Assembly (NCBI RefSeq): GCF_030815955.1
Contig: NZ_JAUSXK010000001.1
Coordinates: forward strand, 1,302,001-1,366,000
Origin: Microbacterium murale
Lineage (GTDB): Bacteria > Actinomycetota > Actinomycetes > Actinomycetales > Microbacteriaceae
Length of the DNA stretch: 64,000 bases
Reading direction: 5' to 3'
Part shown: positions 51,679 to 60,770 of the stretch, one piece after another
How the letters are laid out: every line of letters begins with the position of its first letter
Numbering within the stretch: position 1 is the first letter of the stretch
Notes under the pieces: model-generated
Told to the model about the DNA's origin: nothing
What the model saw: the letters and a program-made list of their open reading frames with translations, nothing else
Database searches by the model: none
Made by a program: the position numbers and the translations under genes

Positions 51679-52731
51679 TCAGCCCACCCGGGCGACGACC
51701 ATGCCCCGCGCGGCCTGCGGATCATCCATCGCGACGAGGGCGTCCGCGGCGCCCTGCAGATCCACGACGTCACCGATCAGTCGTTCCGGATGCAGCCTGC
51801 CGTCACGGACCAGATCCAGCAGCGCCGGATAGTCGACAGCCGGCATGCCGTGCGAACCGATCACGCGGAGCTCCCAGGCGACGACGCGGCCCCATGGGAG
51901 CGGGGCCTCCGCGTTCTCGCCGAGCATGAGGCCGACCTGAACGTGCGTTCCTCTGCGGCGAAGGCTCCGGATCGCCGCGTGCGCGGTCGCCGCCGACCCG
52001 ATCGCGTCCACTGTCACGTGAGCACCGCCCGCCGTCGCCTGCGCCACGGCATCGACGGGGTCTGACTCCCCGGAGTTCACGGTGTGCACGGCGCCGAGGG
52101 CGCTGGCACGTTCCAACGCAGCTGCTGAGACATCGACCGCGGTGACTCGAGCCCCGAGCGCCGTCGCGATCATCACGGTCGAGAGCCCGACGCCTCCGCA
52201 GCCGAACACCGCCAGTTCCGTGCCCTCACCGACCTGCCCGTGCGCGGTCACGGCGCGGAACGCCGTCGCGAAACGGCATCCGAGGGACGCTGCGGCGAGC
52301 GCGCCGACGCTGTCGGGAAGCGCGACGAGATTGACGTCAGCTGCTCTGACGACGACGTACTCCGCGAACGAGCCCGCATGAGTGAAGCCCGGTTGCGTCT
52401 GATCCGGGCAGACGTGCGCGTCGCCGGCGAGACACCAGCTGCATGTCCCGCATCCGTTGACGAACGGCGCTGTCACGCGATCGCCCAGCTCGAATCGCCG
52501 CACATTCGCACCGACCGCTGCGACGACGCCGGCGAACTCGTGACCGGGTATGTGCGGCAACGGCACCGGATCGTGCCCGCGCCAGGCGTGCCAGTCCGAG
52601 CGGCAGACGCCTGTCGCCTCCACACGCACCAGGGCGCCATCGGACGGGCACTCCGGAACGGGAACTTCACGAACCAGAGGCCGCTCACCGGAGGCCGAGT
52701 ACACGACCGCACGCATGTCAGAGGGAAGCAT
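51679..52731 (-). CDS. Zinc-dependent alcohol dehydrogenase (MDR family)
   Basis: The 350-aa cytosolic NAD(P) oxidoreductase has catalytic zinc ligands in GVCRSDWHAW and GHEFAG, a structural-zinc lobe CGTCSWCLAGDAHVC with four cysteines, and the Rossmann motif AVFGCGGVGLSTV. The start at 52731 is uncertain; ATG 52716 (MRAVVYSAS) matches the common family N-terminus. It is divergent from the permease of the DUF917 operon and could process an aldehyde or alcohol from that pathway, but coupling is not shown. Confidence 0.88.
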   Translation of the reverse strand: MLPSDMRAVVYSASGERPLVREVPVPECPSDGALVRVEATGVCRSDWHAWRGHDPVPLPHIPGHEFAGVVAAVGANVRRFELGDRVTAPFVNGCGTCSWCLAGDAHVCPDQTQPGFTHAGSFAEYVVVRAADVNLVALPDSVGALAAASLGCRFATAFRAVTAHGQVGEGTELAVFGCGGVGLSTVMIATALGARVTAVDVSAAALERASALGAVHTVNSGESDPVDAVAQATAGGAHVTVDAIGSAATAHAAIRSLRRRGTHVQVGLMLGENAEAPLPWGRVVAWELRVIGSHGMPAVDYPALLDLVRDGRLHPERLIGDVVDLQGAADALVAMDDPQAARGMVVARVG

Positions 52732-52807
52732 GGTCCCATTGTCGCCCGCTGCCGTACGCGGCACCGGTGTGCATAGTGCTGAATCCAACGCCAAATTGCC
52801 GCTATCT

Positions 52808-52817
52808 GCATATATGC
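52808..52817. promoter_or_regulatory. Palindromic site in the ADH / NCS1 divergent promoter
   Basis: GCATATATGC is a perfect 10-bp palindrome in the 144-bp gap and the only AT-rich block there. It is a candidate operator for PucR at 59063 or for an unlinked regulator. Confidence 0.35.
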
Positions 52818-52875
52818 GCGTCACGGGCACGCCAGTAGCGTGGCCGCAACCCGTCCCCTTCCTCTGGAGAACCCC

Positions 52876-54249
52876 ATGGCTCGCATGGCACACGCAGACG
52901 ACTTCGCTCTGACCCGCGTTCGCCCCGAGGCGCAGAAGCACTGGTTCGGAATCGCGGTTCAGCGATTCGGACAGGTTTCGGCGCTCTCCCAGTTCCTGCT
53001 CGGCGCGACGCTCGGCTTCAGCATGACGTTCGGTGAAGCGTTCCTGGCGCTTCTGCTCGGATCGATCATCCTCGAAGTGATCATGTGCATCGTCGGCATC
53101 ATCGGGCAGAAGGAGGGGCTGAACACGGCACTCCTCGCACGGTGGACCGGCTTCGGCGAGATCGGCGCGTCGCTCGTCGGCCTCGCCATCGGCATCAGCC
53201 TGATCGGCTGGTTCGGGATTCAGAGCGCCATCTCCGCGGAGTCGCTCGATGCGCTGATGCCCGGCGTCATGCCCATCTGGGTCTGGAGCCTGCTGTTCGG
53301 ACTCGCGGTGACCGCGATCGTGGCATTCGGATTCAAGGGGATGCAGTGGCTCGCCAACATCACGGTGCCGCTGTTCCTCATCCTGGTCGGATGGTCCATC
53401 ATCAGCGAACTCGCCGATCACGACCTCGGTGAGCTGCTCACCGGACCGGCGCCTGGACCGTCCATGAGCGTCTGGGCGGGCACCGGAATCGTCGCGGGCG
53501 GTCTGATCGTCGGCGCGATCATCACCGCCGATATGACGCGCTTCAACCGTTCGCGTGCCGACGTGATCAAGCAGACGGTGGTCGGTGTCTCGCTCGGAGA
53601 GTTCGTCATCGGCCTCGCCGGCGTGCTGCTGGCGCACGCCGCAGCATCCGGCAACATCGTCGCCATCGTCACCTCGTCGGTCGGCCTCGTCGGTCTGATC
53701 ATCGTCATCACCGGCACCTTGAAGATCAACGACTGGAATCTCTACTCGTCGACGCTGGGGCTTGTGAACTTCATCTCGACGGCCTTCGGCAAGAACCTCA
53801 ACCGCGTCACCACCACTATCGTGCTCGGCATCGTCGGCTCGGTGCTGGCCGCAGCCGGCATCCTCGGGCAGTTCGCGGGCTTCCTCACGATTCTCGGCGT
53901 CGCGTTCCCGCCGATCGCGGGCATCATGGTCGCCGAGTACTTCATCGTGCGCCGCTGGCGGCCCGAGCTCGACGCGACGCGGGCCAGCGGAAGGCTCCCG
54001 GAGACGGCACCTCGAATCGTGCCGGCGACCATCATCATCTGGGCGGTCTCGGCCGTGGCCGGTTACTTCATCACCTGGGGTATCCCTCCGGTGCTCTCAC
54101 TGGTCCTCTCGATGGTGCTTTACGTGATCGCCGGAAAGCTCGGCTGGGTCCGCGGCGTCGGGATCGCGCAGACCGCCCAGCTCCCAGTCGACGCAGACGG
54201 CCGCCCCGGCGACGCGGTGCCCGATCGCGCCACCGGCACCACGAACTGA
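52876..54249 (+). CDS. NCS1-family nucleobase/hydantoin permease (CodB-like)
   Basis: The 457-aa membrane transporter has 12 predicted helices. The start of the core, GATLGFSMTFGEAFLALLLGSIILEVIM, and GWFGIQSAI in helix 3 match cytosine/hydantoin symporters of the NCS1 (CodB-like) group. It should import a heterocyclic base with sodium or protons. GGAGA precedes ATG 52876. It is the first gene of the HyuA-DUF917-PucR run, 28 bp before the hydantoinase gene, which points to a hydantoin-like or purine-derived substrate (inference). Confidence 0.9.
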   Translation: MARMAHADDFALTRVRPEAQKHWFGIAVQRFGQVSALSQFLLGATLGFSMTFGEAFLALLLGSIILEVIMCIVGIIGQKEGLNTALLARWTGFGEIGASLVGLAIGISLIGWFGIQSAISAESLDALMPGVMPIWVWSLLFGLAVTAIVAFGFKGMQWLANITVPLFLILVGWSIISELADHDLGELLTGPAPGPSMSVWAGTGIVAGGLIVGAIITADMTRFNRSRADVIKQTVVGVSLGEFVIGLAGVLLAHAAASGNIVAIVTSSVGLVGLIIVITGTLKINDWNLYSSTLGLVNFISTAFGKNLNRVTTTIVLGIVGSVLAAAGILGQFAGFLTILGVAFPPIAGIMVAEYFIVRRWRPELDATRASGRLPETAPRIVPATIIIWAVSAVAGYFITWGIPPVLSLVLSMVLYVIAGKLGWVRGVGIAQTAQLPVDADGRPGDAVPDRATGTTN

Positions 54250-54277
54250 ACCACAGCAGCAGAAAGCGAACACCCCT

Positions 54278-55831
54278 ATGCACATCGGTATCGACGTCGG
54301 CGGAACCAACACCGACGCAGTTCTCATGGACGGCACCCGAACGCTGGCAGCCGTCAAACACGCCACCACACCGGATGTCACGAACGGAATCGTGCAGGCG
54401 ATCGGAGATCTGCGAAACGGCCATCACTTCGACGGCGACCAGATCTCCGCGGTGATGATCGGCACCACGCACTTCATCAACGCACTCGTGCAGGCCAAGC
54501 GACTCGCTCCGACCGCCGCGCTCCGGCTCGGCCTTCCCGCGACGAAGGCGCTGCCTCCGCTCGTCGACTGGCCTGCGGAGCTCGTGGAGGCGATCAGCGC
54601 GCGAAGCTATCTCGCGCACGGCGGCTACGAGTTCGACGGCCGACCGATCTCCCCGCTCGATCCGGACGAGCTGCGCGCGCACGCCGCCGATATGAAGGCC
54701 AACGGCATCCGCTCCGTCGCCATCTCATCCGTCTTCAGCCCGGTCAACCACGATCTCGAGATCGAGGCCGCGCGGATAATCAGCGAGGAACTCGGACCGG
54801 ATGTCGCGATCTCGCTGTCCTACGAGATCGGCCGCATCGGCCTGCTCGAGCGCGAGAACGCCACGATCATCAACGCAGCCCTGCGAGAGCTCGCGTCCGA
54901 GATCGTCGACGGACTGACCGCGGCAGTGCGCAAGCAGGGCATCGAGGCGCCGATCTTCCTGAGCCAGAACGACGGAACGCTCATGGATGAGGACTACGTG
55001 CGCCTGTACCCGGTCGCGACGTTCGCGTCAGGACCGACCAACTCCATGCGCGGCGCCGCCCTGACCAGCGGTCTCGCGACCTGCGCCGTGATCGACGTCG
55101 GCGGCACGACAGCCGACATCGGGCTGCTGATCAACGGCTTCCCCCGGGAGACCGCGAACGAGGTCAAGGTCGCCGGCATCCGCACGAACTTCCGGATGCC
55201 GGATGTGTTGTCGCTCGGCATCGGCGGCGGCAGCATCGTGAACGAGGAGACCGCCGAGGTCGGACCCGAGTCCGTCGGCTACCGCCTCATGACGGACGCG
55301 CTGGTCTTCGGCGGCTCCACGCTCACTGCGACGGACATCGCCGTCGCGGCCGGACGTGCCGACATCGGAGACGCCTCGAAGGTCGCGCACCTCGACCGCG
55401 AGTTCGTCGATCGAGTGCTCGCCCGGATCGGCGAGCGCGTGGCGGAGGCCGTCGATCGGACGCGCACCTCGCCCGAGCCGATCCCCGTCGTCGCCGTCGG
55501 CGGCGGCTCGATCCTCCTCTCCGACGAGCTGCCGATCTTCGGTGCCGTGCACCGGCCGGAGAACTATGCCGTCGCGAATGCCATCGGAGCCTCCATCGCG
55601 CAGGTCGGCGGCGAGATCGACAAGGTGTACGCGATCGAACCAGGTCGACGGGAGGAAGCCATCGCCGCGGTCCGTGCCGAAGCGATCGACAAAGCGATCG
55701 CCGCCGGCGCAGTGCCGGCATCCGTCACCATCGTCGACTTCGATGAAGTGCCCATCCCCTACCTGCCGGGCAACGCCACACGGATCCGCGTCAAGGCCGT
55801 CGGCGACCTCGAGATGGAGGAGTCGCGATGA
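54278..55831 (+). CDS. Hydantoinase/oxoprolinase A-type protein (HyuA-like)
   Basis: The 517-aa protein carries the HyuA N-terminal motif HIGIDVGGTNTDAVLMDG (2-19), MIGTTHFINAL, FASGPTNSMRGAA and VIDVGGTTADIGLLINGFPR, an ASKHA-fold nucleotide-binding arrangement used for ATP-dependent opening of hydantoin or 5-oxoproline rings. The usual partner HyuB subunit is not encoded here; DUF917 genes follow instead. The stop overlaps the first DUF917 start (ATGA). Ring-opening of a heterocycle is the best prediction. Confidence 0.85.
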   Translation: MHIGIDVGGTNTDAVLMDGTRTLAAVKHATTPDVTNGIVQAIGDLRNGHHFDGDQISAVMIGTTHFINALVQAKRLAPTAALRLGLPATKALPPLVDWPAELVEAISARSYLAHGGYEFDGRPISPLDPDELRAHAADMKANGIRSVAISSVFSPVNHDLEIEAARIISEELGPDVAISLSYEIGRIGLLERENATIINAALRELASEIVDGLTAAVRKQGIEAPIFLSQNDGTLMDEDYVRLYPVATFASGPTNSMRGAALTSGLATCAVIDVGGTTADIGLLINGFPRETANEVKVAGIRTNFRMPDVLSLGIGGGSIVNEETAEVGPESVGYRLMTDALVFGGSTLTATDIAVAAGRADIGDASKVAHLDREFVDRVLARIGERVAEAVDRTRTSPEPIPVVAVGGGSILLSDELPIFGAVHRPENYAVANAIGASIAQVGGEIDKVYAIEPGRREEAIAAVRAEAIDKAIAAGAVPASVTIVDFDEVPIPYLPGNATRIRVKAVGDLEMEESR

Positions 55832-56919
55832 GCTGGACCATCACCGCCGAGGACATCCCCGGACTCGCCAGGGGCGCCGCCGTGCTGGGCACAGGAGGTG
55901 GCGGCGATCCCTACATCGGTGCGCTGCTCGCTGCGCAGGCCCTCCGACAGCATGGCGATGTGACGGTGGTGTCCGTGGATGAAGTACCCGACGATGCCCT
56001 CGTGCTCACCGTCGCCATGATGGGCGCTCCAACGGTCATGGTCGAGAAGCTCCCGAGTCTCGACGAGGTCGTCGCCCCGGTGCACGCGCTCAGCGCTTCC
56101 CTCGGCCGTCCCGTCACGCACATCGCGTGCGCGGAGGTCGGCGGCGTCAACTCCACGATTCCGATCGCCGCCGCCGCGGCCCTCGGTCTTCCGCTCATCG
56201 ACGCCGACGGCATGGGTCGGGCGTTCCCCGAACTGCAGATGGTGCTGCCGACGCTGTACGGCGTCGCTGCGTCTCCGCTCGCGTTCGGCGACGAGAAGGG
56301 CAACGTCGGCGTGCTGAACACTGTCGACAACAGCTGGACCGAGCGGATAGCACGAGTGGCCTGCGTCGAGATGGGCTGCTCCGTGATGATCTCAGGATTC
56401 CCGATGCTCGGATCCCAGGCCCGTGAGGCTCTCGTCGCCGGCTCGCTGACCCTCTGTCGCGAGATCGGCGACGGCATCGCCCACGCGCGTGAGACCAACA
56501 CCGATCCCGTCCAGCACACCGTCCGGCTTCTCGGCGGTCTGGAGCTCTTCGCGGGCAAGGTCGTCGATGTCGAGAGAGCGACCACGACCGGCTTCGCTCG
56601 GGGGCGGGCACGGATCGAGAACCCGGACACGATGCTCGAGCTCTTCTTCCAGAACGAGCACCTCATGGCACAGCTGGACGGTCGCACTCTGGTGACGACC
56701 CCCGATCTGATCATGGTGGTCGAACACGATTCGGGTGAGCCGATCACAACCGAGGGGCTGCGTTACGGTCAACGCGTGCGGGTCATCGCTGCGCCGAGCG
56801 ACGAACGCTGGCACAGTGCGGACGGGCTCGCGATGGTGGGTCCGGGCTACTTCGGCTACGACATCCCCTCCCACCGCTTCGACGGTCGTGTCGAGGGCCT
56901 GGCGGAGGAAGCGGCATGA
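55828..56919 (+). CDS. DUF917 protein 1 (S-methyl-thiohydantoin desulfurase family)
   Basis: This 363-aa protein is a member of the family formerly called DUF917. The N-terminus MSWTITAEDIPGLARGAAVLGTGGGGDPYIG carries the conserved GTGGGGDPYIG loop, followed by GAPTVMVEKLP and DADGMGRAFPELQM. In the C-terminal domain, ERATTTGFARGRARI and PITTEGLRYGQRVRVI stand out. One family member is reported as an S-methyl-thiohydantoin desulfurase, which would suit the HyuA and NCS1 neighbours. It overlaps HyuA and DUF917 protein 2 by ATGA. Confidence 0.85.
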   Translation: MSWTITAEDIPGLARGAAVLGTGGGGDPYIGALLAAQALRQHGDVTVVSVDEVPDDALVLTVAMMGAPTVMVEKLPSLDEVVAPVHALSASLGRPVTHIACAEVGGVNSTIPIAAAAALGLPLIDADGMGRAFPELQMVLPTLYGVAASPLAFGDEKGNVGVLNTVDNSWTERIARVACVEMGCSVMISGFPMLGSQAREALVAGSLTLCREIGDGIAHARETNTDPVQHTVRLLGGLELFAGKVVDVERATTTGFARGRARIENPDTMLELFFQNEHLMAQLDGRTLVTTPDLIMVVEHDSGEPITTEGLRYGQRVRVIAAPSDERWHSADGLAMVGPGYFGYDIPSHRFDGRVEGLAEEAA

Positions 56920-58019
56920 GCTGGACGCTCACAGCTGCAGACCTGAGTGACCTCGCCCGTGGCGCCACCCTGCTGGGTACGGGTGGCGGCGGTGATCCGT
57001 ACATCGGCAAGATGCTCGTCGAGCAGGTTCTCGGACAGGGCTCGATCACCGTCCTCGACCCGGATGATCTGAGTGACGAGATGTTCGTGATCCCCACCGC
57101 GCAGATGGGCGCGCCGACGGTGATGATCGAGAAGATCCCCGCGGGGTTCGAACCGACCCTGGCTCTGCGCACGCTCGAGGAGCACCTGGGGCGCCGTGCG
57201 GATGCGACCATGCCGATCGAGTGCGGCGGCATCAACTCGATGATCCCGCTGGTGGTCGCGGCGGAGACAGGATTGCCCGTCGTCGACGCCGACGGCATGG
57301 GTCGCGCCTTTCCGGAGCTTTCGATGGAGACCTTCGCGGTCTATGGGGTGCACGGTTCACCCCTCGCTCTGGCCGGGGAGCGCGGAGAACGCGTCATCAT
57401 CGACACCGGCGACGACGACAAGCAGATGGAGTGGCTCGCACGCGGCATCGCCATCCGCCTGGGCGGGGTCGCTCATATCGCCGAGTACGCGATGAGCGGC
57501 GCCGAGGTCAAGCGCACCGCGGTGCCTCGAACGATCTCGATGGCGCTGGCACTGGGTCGCGCGATCCGTCTCGCACGCGAGGAGAACCGCTCGCCCTTCG
57601 AGGCCATCGCCACCACCCTTTCCACGACGCTGTACTCGCATGTCCGAGAACTGTTCGTGGGCAAGGTCTCTGATGTGGAGCGCCGCACGACGGACGGCTT
57701 CGCGAAGGGGAGCGCGGTCATCTCCGCTCTCGACCCGTCGAGCACGGATCGGATGGAGATCGCGTTTCAGAACGAGAATCTGACCGCGCATCGCAATGGC
57801 GAGCTCGTGGCCATCGTGCCGGATCTCATCTGCGTCGTCGACCACGAATCCGCTGAGCCGATCACCACGGAGGGCCTGCGGTACGGACAACGCGTCCGAG
57901 TGCTCGGCATCTCCACTCCCGAGATGATGCGCACGCCGGAGGCGCTTCGCGCATTCGGACCGGCGGCCTTCGGCCTGAGCGAATCGTTCACCCCGGTGGA
58001 AGGGCGGGCCCGAGCCTAG
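56916..58019 (+). CDS. DUF917 protein 2
   Basis: The 367-aa paralogue is close to protein 1 throughout: LLGTGGGGDPYIGKMLVEQ, GAPTVMIEKIP, DADGMGRAFPELSM and ITTEGLRYGQRVRVLG. It retains the conserved loop, so both are presumably active; the two may form a heteromer or act on two related substrates. Start ATG 56916 overlaps protein 1. Confidence 0.85.
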   Translation: MSWTLTAADLSDLARGATLLGTGGGGDPYIGKMLVEQVLGQGSITVLDPDDLSDEMFVIPTAQMGAPTVMIEKIPAGFEPTLALRTLEEHLGRRADATMPIECGGINSMIPLVVAAETGLPVVDADGMGRAFPELSMETFAVYGVHGSPLALAGERGERVIIDTGDDDKQMEWLARGIAIRLGGVAHIAEYAMSGAEVKRTAVPRTISMALALGRAIRLAREENRSPFEAIATTLSTTLYSHVRELFVGKVSDVERRTTDGFAKGSAVISALDPSSTDRMEIAFQNENLTAHRNGELVAIVPDLICVVDHESAEPITTEGLRYGQRVRVLGISTPEMMRTPEALRAFGPAAFGLSESFTPVEGRARA

Positions 58020-58022
58020 GCT
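58017..58022 (+). promoter_or_regulatory. Leaderless-type -10 box before DUF917 protein 3
   Basis: TAGGCT ends six bases before ATG 58029, matching the boxes before dcd and the lipoprotein gene. It suggests a separate promoter for DUF917-3 and pucR inside the operon. Confidence 0.4.
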
Positions 58023-58028
58023 GGACGC

Positions 58029-59066
58029 ATGCCATCCACCCTCGAGCTCGACAGCCTCCCGGCGCTCGCGACGGGGTACGCGCTGCTCGGTTCTGGCGGC
58101 GGTGGAGCCACGCGGATGCTGGAGCTCGTGCTGAAGGATTCGCCGAACTGGCCGGTGACGCTGCACGATGTCGACGAACTCGACGAGGCATCGCCCTGCC
58201 TTGCGGCGGCCTTCGTCGGATCGACCATGCTCCTGGGCGAACGACTACCCGGATCGGACCCGTTCGCACGGCTCATCGCAGCCGTCGAACGGTGGCTGGG
58301 GCATCCTGTGCCGGTCGTATGCTCGCTCGAAGGCGGCGGGCTCAACGGTCTGGTTCCGTTCACGCTGGCCGGGGATCGCACGATCGTCGACGCCGATCTG
58401 ACCGGCCGCGCCGTGCCAGGGCTCGACCAGATGTCGCTGCTGGTCGATCGAGTTCCCGGCATCGTCGTGGCCTGCGACACCGGAGCCGGCGGTGTCGCAG
58501 TGCTCCAGACCGATCGCGCTGTGGACATCGAGCGCGTCGTCCGGGCGGCTACCATTCAGGCCGGCGGGGCGGGTGGCATGGTCTTCGCCGGGTTCACCGT
58601 CGGTGCGCTGCGAGAGCACTCCATCGTCGGCAATACCGCGCGCGCACTCGAGCTGGGCTCGGCGTTCGCTTCCGCGAAGCAGTTGCCACTGCCGACGCTG
58701 GCGAGCGCACTGGACGGACAGCTGCTTGCGGAGGGCCGCATCACCGCGCTGGAGACCGACACCAGAGACGCTCACGTCACGACCATCGCAATCGACGGAC
58801 GTGCTGGGGAGATCCACCGCCTCGTGGCGCGTTCGGAGAACCTCGCCTTCATGACGGACGGACGGCTGGATGCCGCGGCTCCCGATCTGATCGTCGTGCT
58901 CGACGCGATCTCGCGTGACATTCTCGAGGTCACCGACCTGTCGATGTCTCGTCACGTGGCGGTCATCAGCCTGCCCGGTCCACGATGGTGGTCTGATACC
59001 CCGAATCGGTTGCGACACGTCGTTCCCTCCACGTACGGGCTGAACGAGTTGGACGCCAACGGATGA
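58029..59066 (+). CDS. DUF917 protein 3 (divergent)
   Basis: The 345-aa protein is the most diverged of the three. The loop reads LLGSGGGGATRML, so the D-P-Y-I-G part is lost, and DADGMGRAFPEL becomes DADLTGRAVPGLDQM. The rest keeps the family outline. It may be regulatory or catalyse a different step. It starts nine bases after protein 2, without overlap, behind TAGGCT, and its end overlaps pucR by four bases. Confidence 0.75.
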   Translation: MPSTLELDSLPALATGYALLGSGGGGATRMLELVLKDSPNWPVTLHDVDELDEASPCLAAAFVGSTMLLGERLPGSDPFARLIAAVERWLGHPVPVVCSLEGGGLNGLVPFTLAGDRTIVDADLTGRAVPGLDQMSLLVDRVPGIVVACDTGAGGVAVLQTDRAVDIERVVRAATIQAGGAGGMVFAGFTVGALREHSIVGNTARALELGSAFASAKQLPLPTLASALDGQLLAEGRITALETDTRDAHVTTIAIDGRAGEIHRLVARSENLAFMTDGRLDAAAPDLIVVLDAISRDILEVTDLSMSRHVAVISLPGPRWWSDTPNRLRHVVPSTYGLNELDANG

Positions 59067-60571
59067 GCGACGGACTGCTGCTGAGTGCACTGCTCGCCCA
59101 CCCGGAGAACGGCGGCGTGCAGCTGATCGCCGGGCCCGAGGACGCGGAGTGGACAGGCGTCGCCGTGGAGACGGCCGAAGAGTCCCTTCCTCCCGAGGGC
59201 GCCGACCGGCTCGCTGTTCTGACCGGCCTGCCACCCGTTCGACCGTGGCAGCAGGATGCACTCATCCGCCGCATCCGGGACAGAGGCTTCCGCGCGCTCG
59301 CAATTCCTCACGCGGAAACCTTCGGCGCAGGTACTCGTGCCCTGGCCGGCAGGCTCGGGATCAGCCTGCTCCACGTCGATCGTCCGATGCTGCTCGCCAA
59401 GGCGTGCTGGCAGCTCATCGAGGCGCGGGATGCGTTGACACTGAACTACGTCCGCAAGGTCGCGCAGTCCATCGAATATCACGCTGATGGCCTGCCGGAT
59501 CTGCTGCGCCATCTCTCTTCGAGTGTCGGACACGGGGTGGCGTTGATCGACGCCGAGGGCGTGCTCCTTCAAGCAGGCGGGGAACTCGACTCGGAGGTCC
59601 ATGCCGCCATCGACTTCGGCCCTTGGGTGGATCTCGCGCGAGCGTCGGATCACGCCGCTGCCTCGGTGCGCGTCGACAGCCCCAGCCGGGAGGGTCTGCG
59701 GCTGGCGTTCTTCGGCGAGGGGCTGGGTGAGCGGCAGGTGAGCGCGTTGGCTGTCGCCGCCGAGGTCGCCATGCCCGCAGTGGCGGCGCGAATACTGATC
59801 GATGAGGTCGATGAGGTGAACGACGCGGCCGTGTCATCCGGCGTCCTGCGCGACTTCGTCGACCTGCGCGGTGTATCGGACCTCGACGTCGAGCGCCGCA
59901 TGCTCGAGCGAGGTTGGCGCACGACCGGATATCACCTGGCGTTCCGCGTCATCGGTCGCAGCAAAGTGGACGCGCTTCAGCTGCTGCGGTTCGTGACGGG
60001 AGAGCTCGCCCGTATCGCGACCGATTCCCACGCGACCACGAGCGGCCGCGGGGTGAGTGGGTGGCTCACGTTCGCCGAGCCGCCGGCGCCCCCGCAGATC
60101 GAGCGTCACGTCGCGTCGCTGCGCGAGCTGCACAACGCCGCCCAGCGCGTGTTCAACGTCGCGACCGGCGTCGGATCGCTCGCCAGCGGAGCCCCTGGCC
60201 TCACGGCCTCCCTCAGCGAAGCATCCGACGCCTCGAAGATCGCGGCGAACCGCTCGGCGACCGGCTGGTTCGTTCGCGTCGACGGGCTGGGGCTCGAGCA
60301 GCTCCTGCTCGCCTGGACCGGCAACGACACCTTCGTGCCAGCGGCGCAGTCTCTTCTCGCCCCGCTGAGGTCGGGCGGCGGCGAGCTGTTGACGACGCTG
60401 TCGGCCTATCTCGATCACGAATCCGCCGTGGCACCGACCGCGGCCGCGCTCGGCCTTCACCGCAACACGGTCGCGACGCGCATCCAGCGGGCACAGGAGC
60501 TGCTGGGCGTCGACATGAGCGATCCCGAGGTTCGGCTCGCTGTGCACCTCGCCTGCCGGGCGGTGCGCTGA
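59063..60571 (+). CDS. PucR-family transcriptional regulator
   Basis: The 502-aa protein has an N-terminal purine-catabolism-type sensor region, a middle GGDEF-like/CdaR portion and a C-terminal PucR helix-turn-helix LGLHRNTVATRIQRAQELLGV. PucR proteins activate purine, allantoin or amino-acid catabolic genes in response to the substrate. It is coupled to DUF917-3 (ATGA) and likely controls this operon. The HTH is intact. Confidence 0.9.
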   Translation: MSDGLLLSALLAHPENGGVQLIAGPEDAEWTGVAVETAEESLPPEGADRLAVLTGLPPVRPWQQDALIRRIRDRGFRALAIPHAETFGAGTRALAGRLGISLLHVDRPMLLAKACWQLIEARDALTLNYVRKVAQSIEYHADGLPDLLRHLSSSVGHGVALIDAEGVLLQAGGELDSEVHAAIDFGPWVDLARASDHAAASVRVDSPSREGLRLAFFGEGLGERQVSALAVAAEVAMPAVAARILIDEVDEVNDAAVSSGVLRDFVDLRGVSDLDVERRMLERGWRTTGYHLAFRVIGRSKVDALQLLRFVTGELARIATDSHATTSGRGVSGWLTFAEPPAPPQIERHVASLRELHNAAQRVFNVATGVGSLASGAPGLTASLSEASDASKIAANRSATGWFVRVDGLGLEQLLLAWTGNDTFVPAAQSLLAPLRSGGGELLTTLSAYLDHESAVAPTAAALGLHRNTVATRIQRAQELLGVDMSDPEVRLAVHLACRAVR

Positions 60572-60681
60572 GCGATCCGCATCGCCCCTACAGCCAGATG
60601 ATGCCGAGGCCCTTGTCATGCTTTGGCCATCCACGCGAGTGCAGGTAGGCTTGCCTTCACCTGTTCTTCATGAGCAAGTTC

Positions 60682-60755
60682 GGGACTGTAGTTCAATGGC
60701 AGAACTTCTGCTTCCCAAGCAGATAGCGCGGGTTCGATTCCCGTCAGTCCCTCCA
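60682..60755 (+). tRNA. tRNA-Gly (CCC anticodon)
   Basis: A 74-nt cloverleaf: acceptor GGGACTG/CAGTCCC, D-arm GTTC/GAAC, anticodon stem TCTGC/GCAGA with loop TTCCCAA (anticodon CCC), T-arm around TTCGATT, and an encoded CCA end (60753-60755). It lies in the 199-bp gap between pucR and the nitrilase gene. Confidence 0.97.
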
Positions 60756-60770
60756 CTGCCTCCGGTCGGC

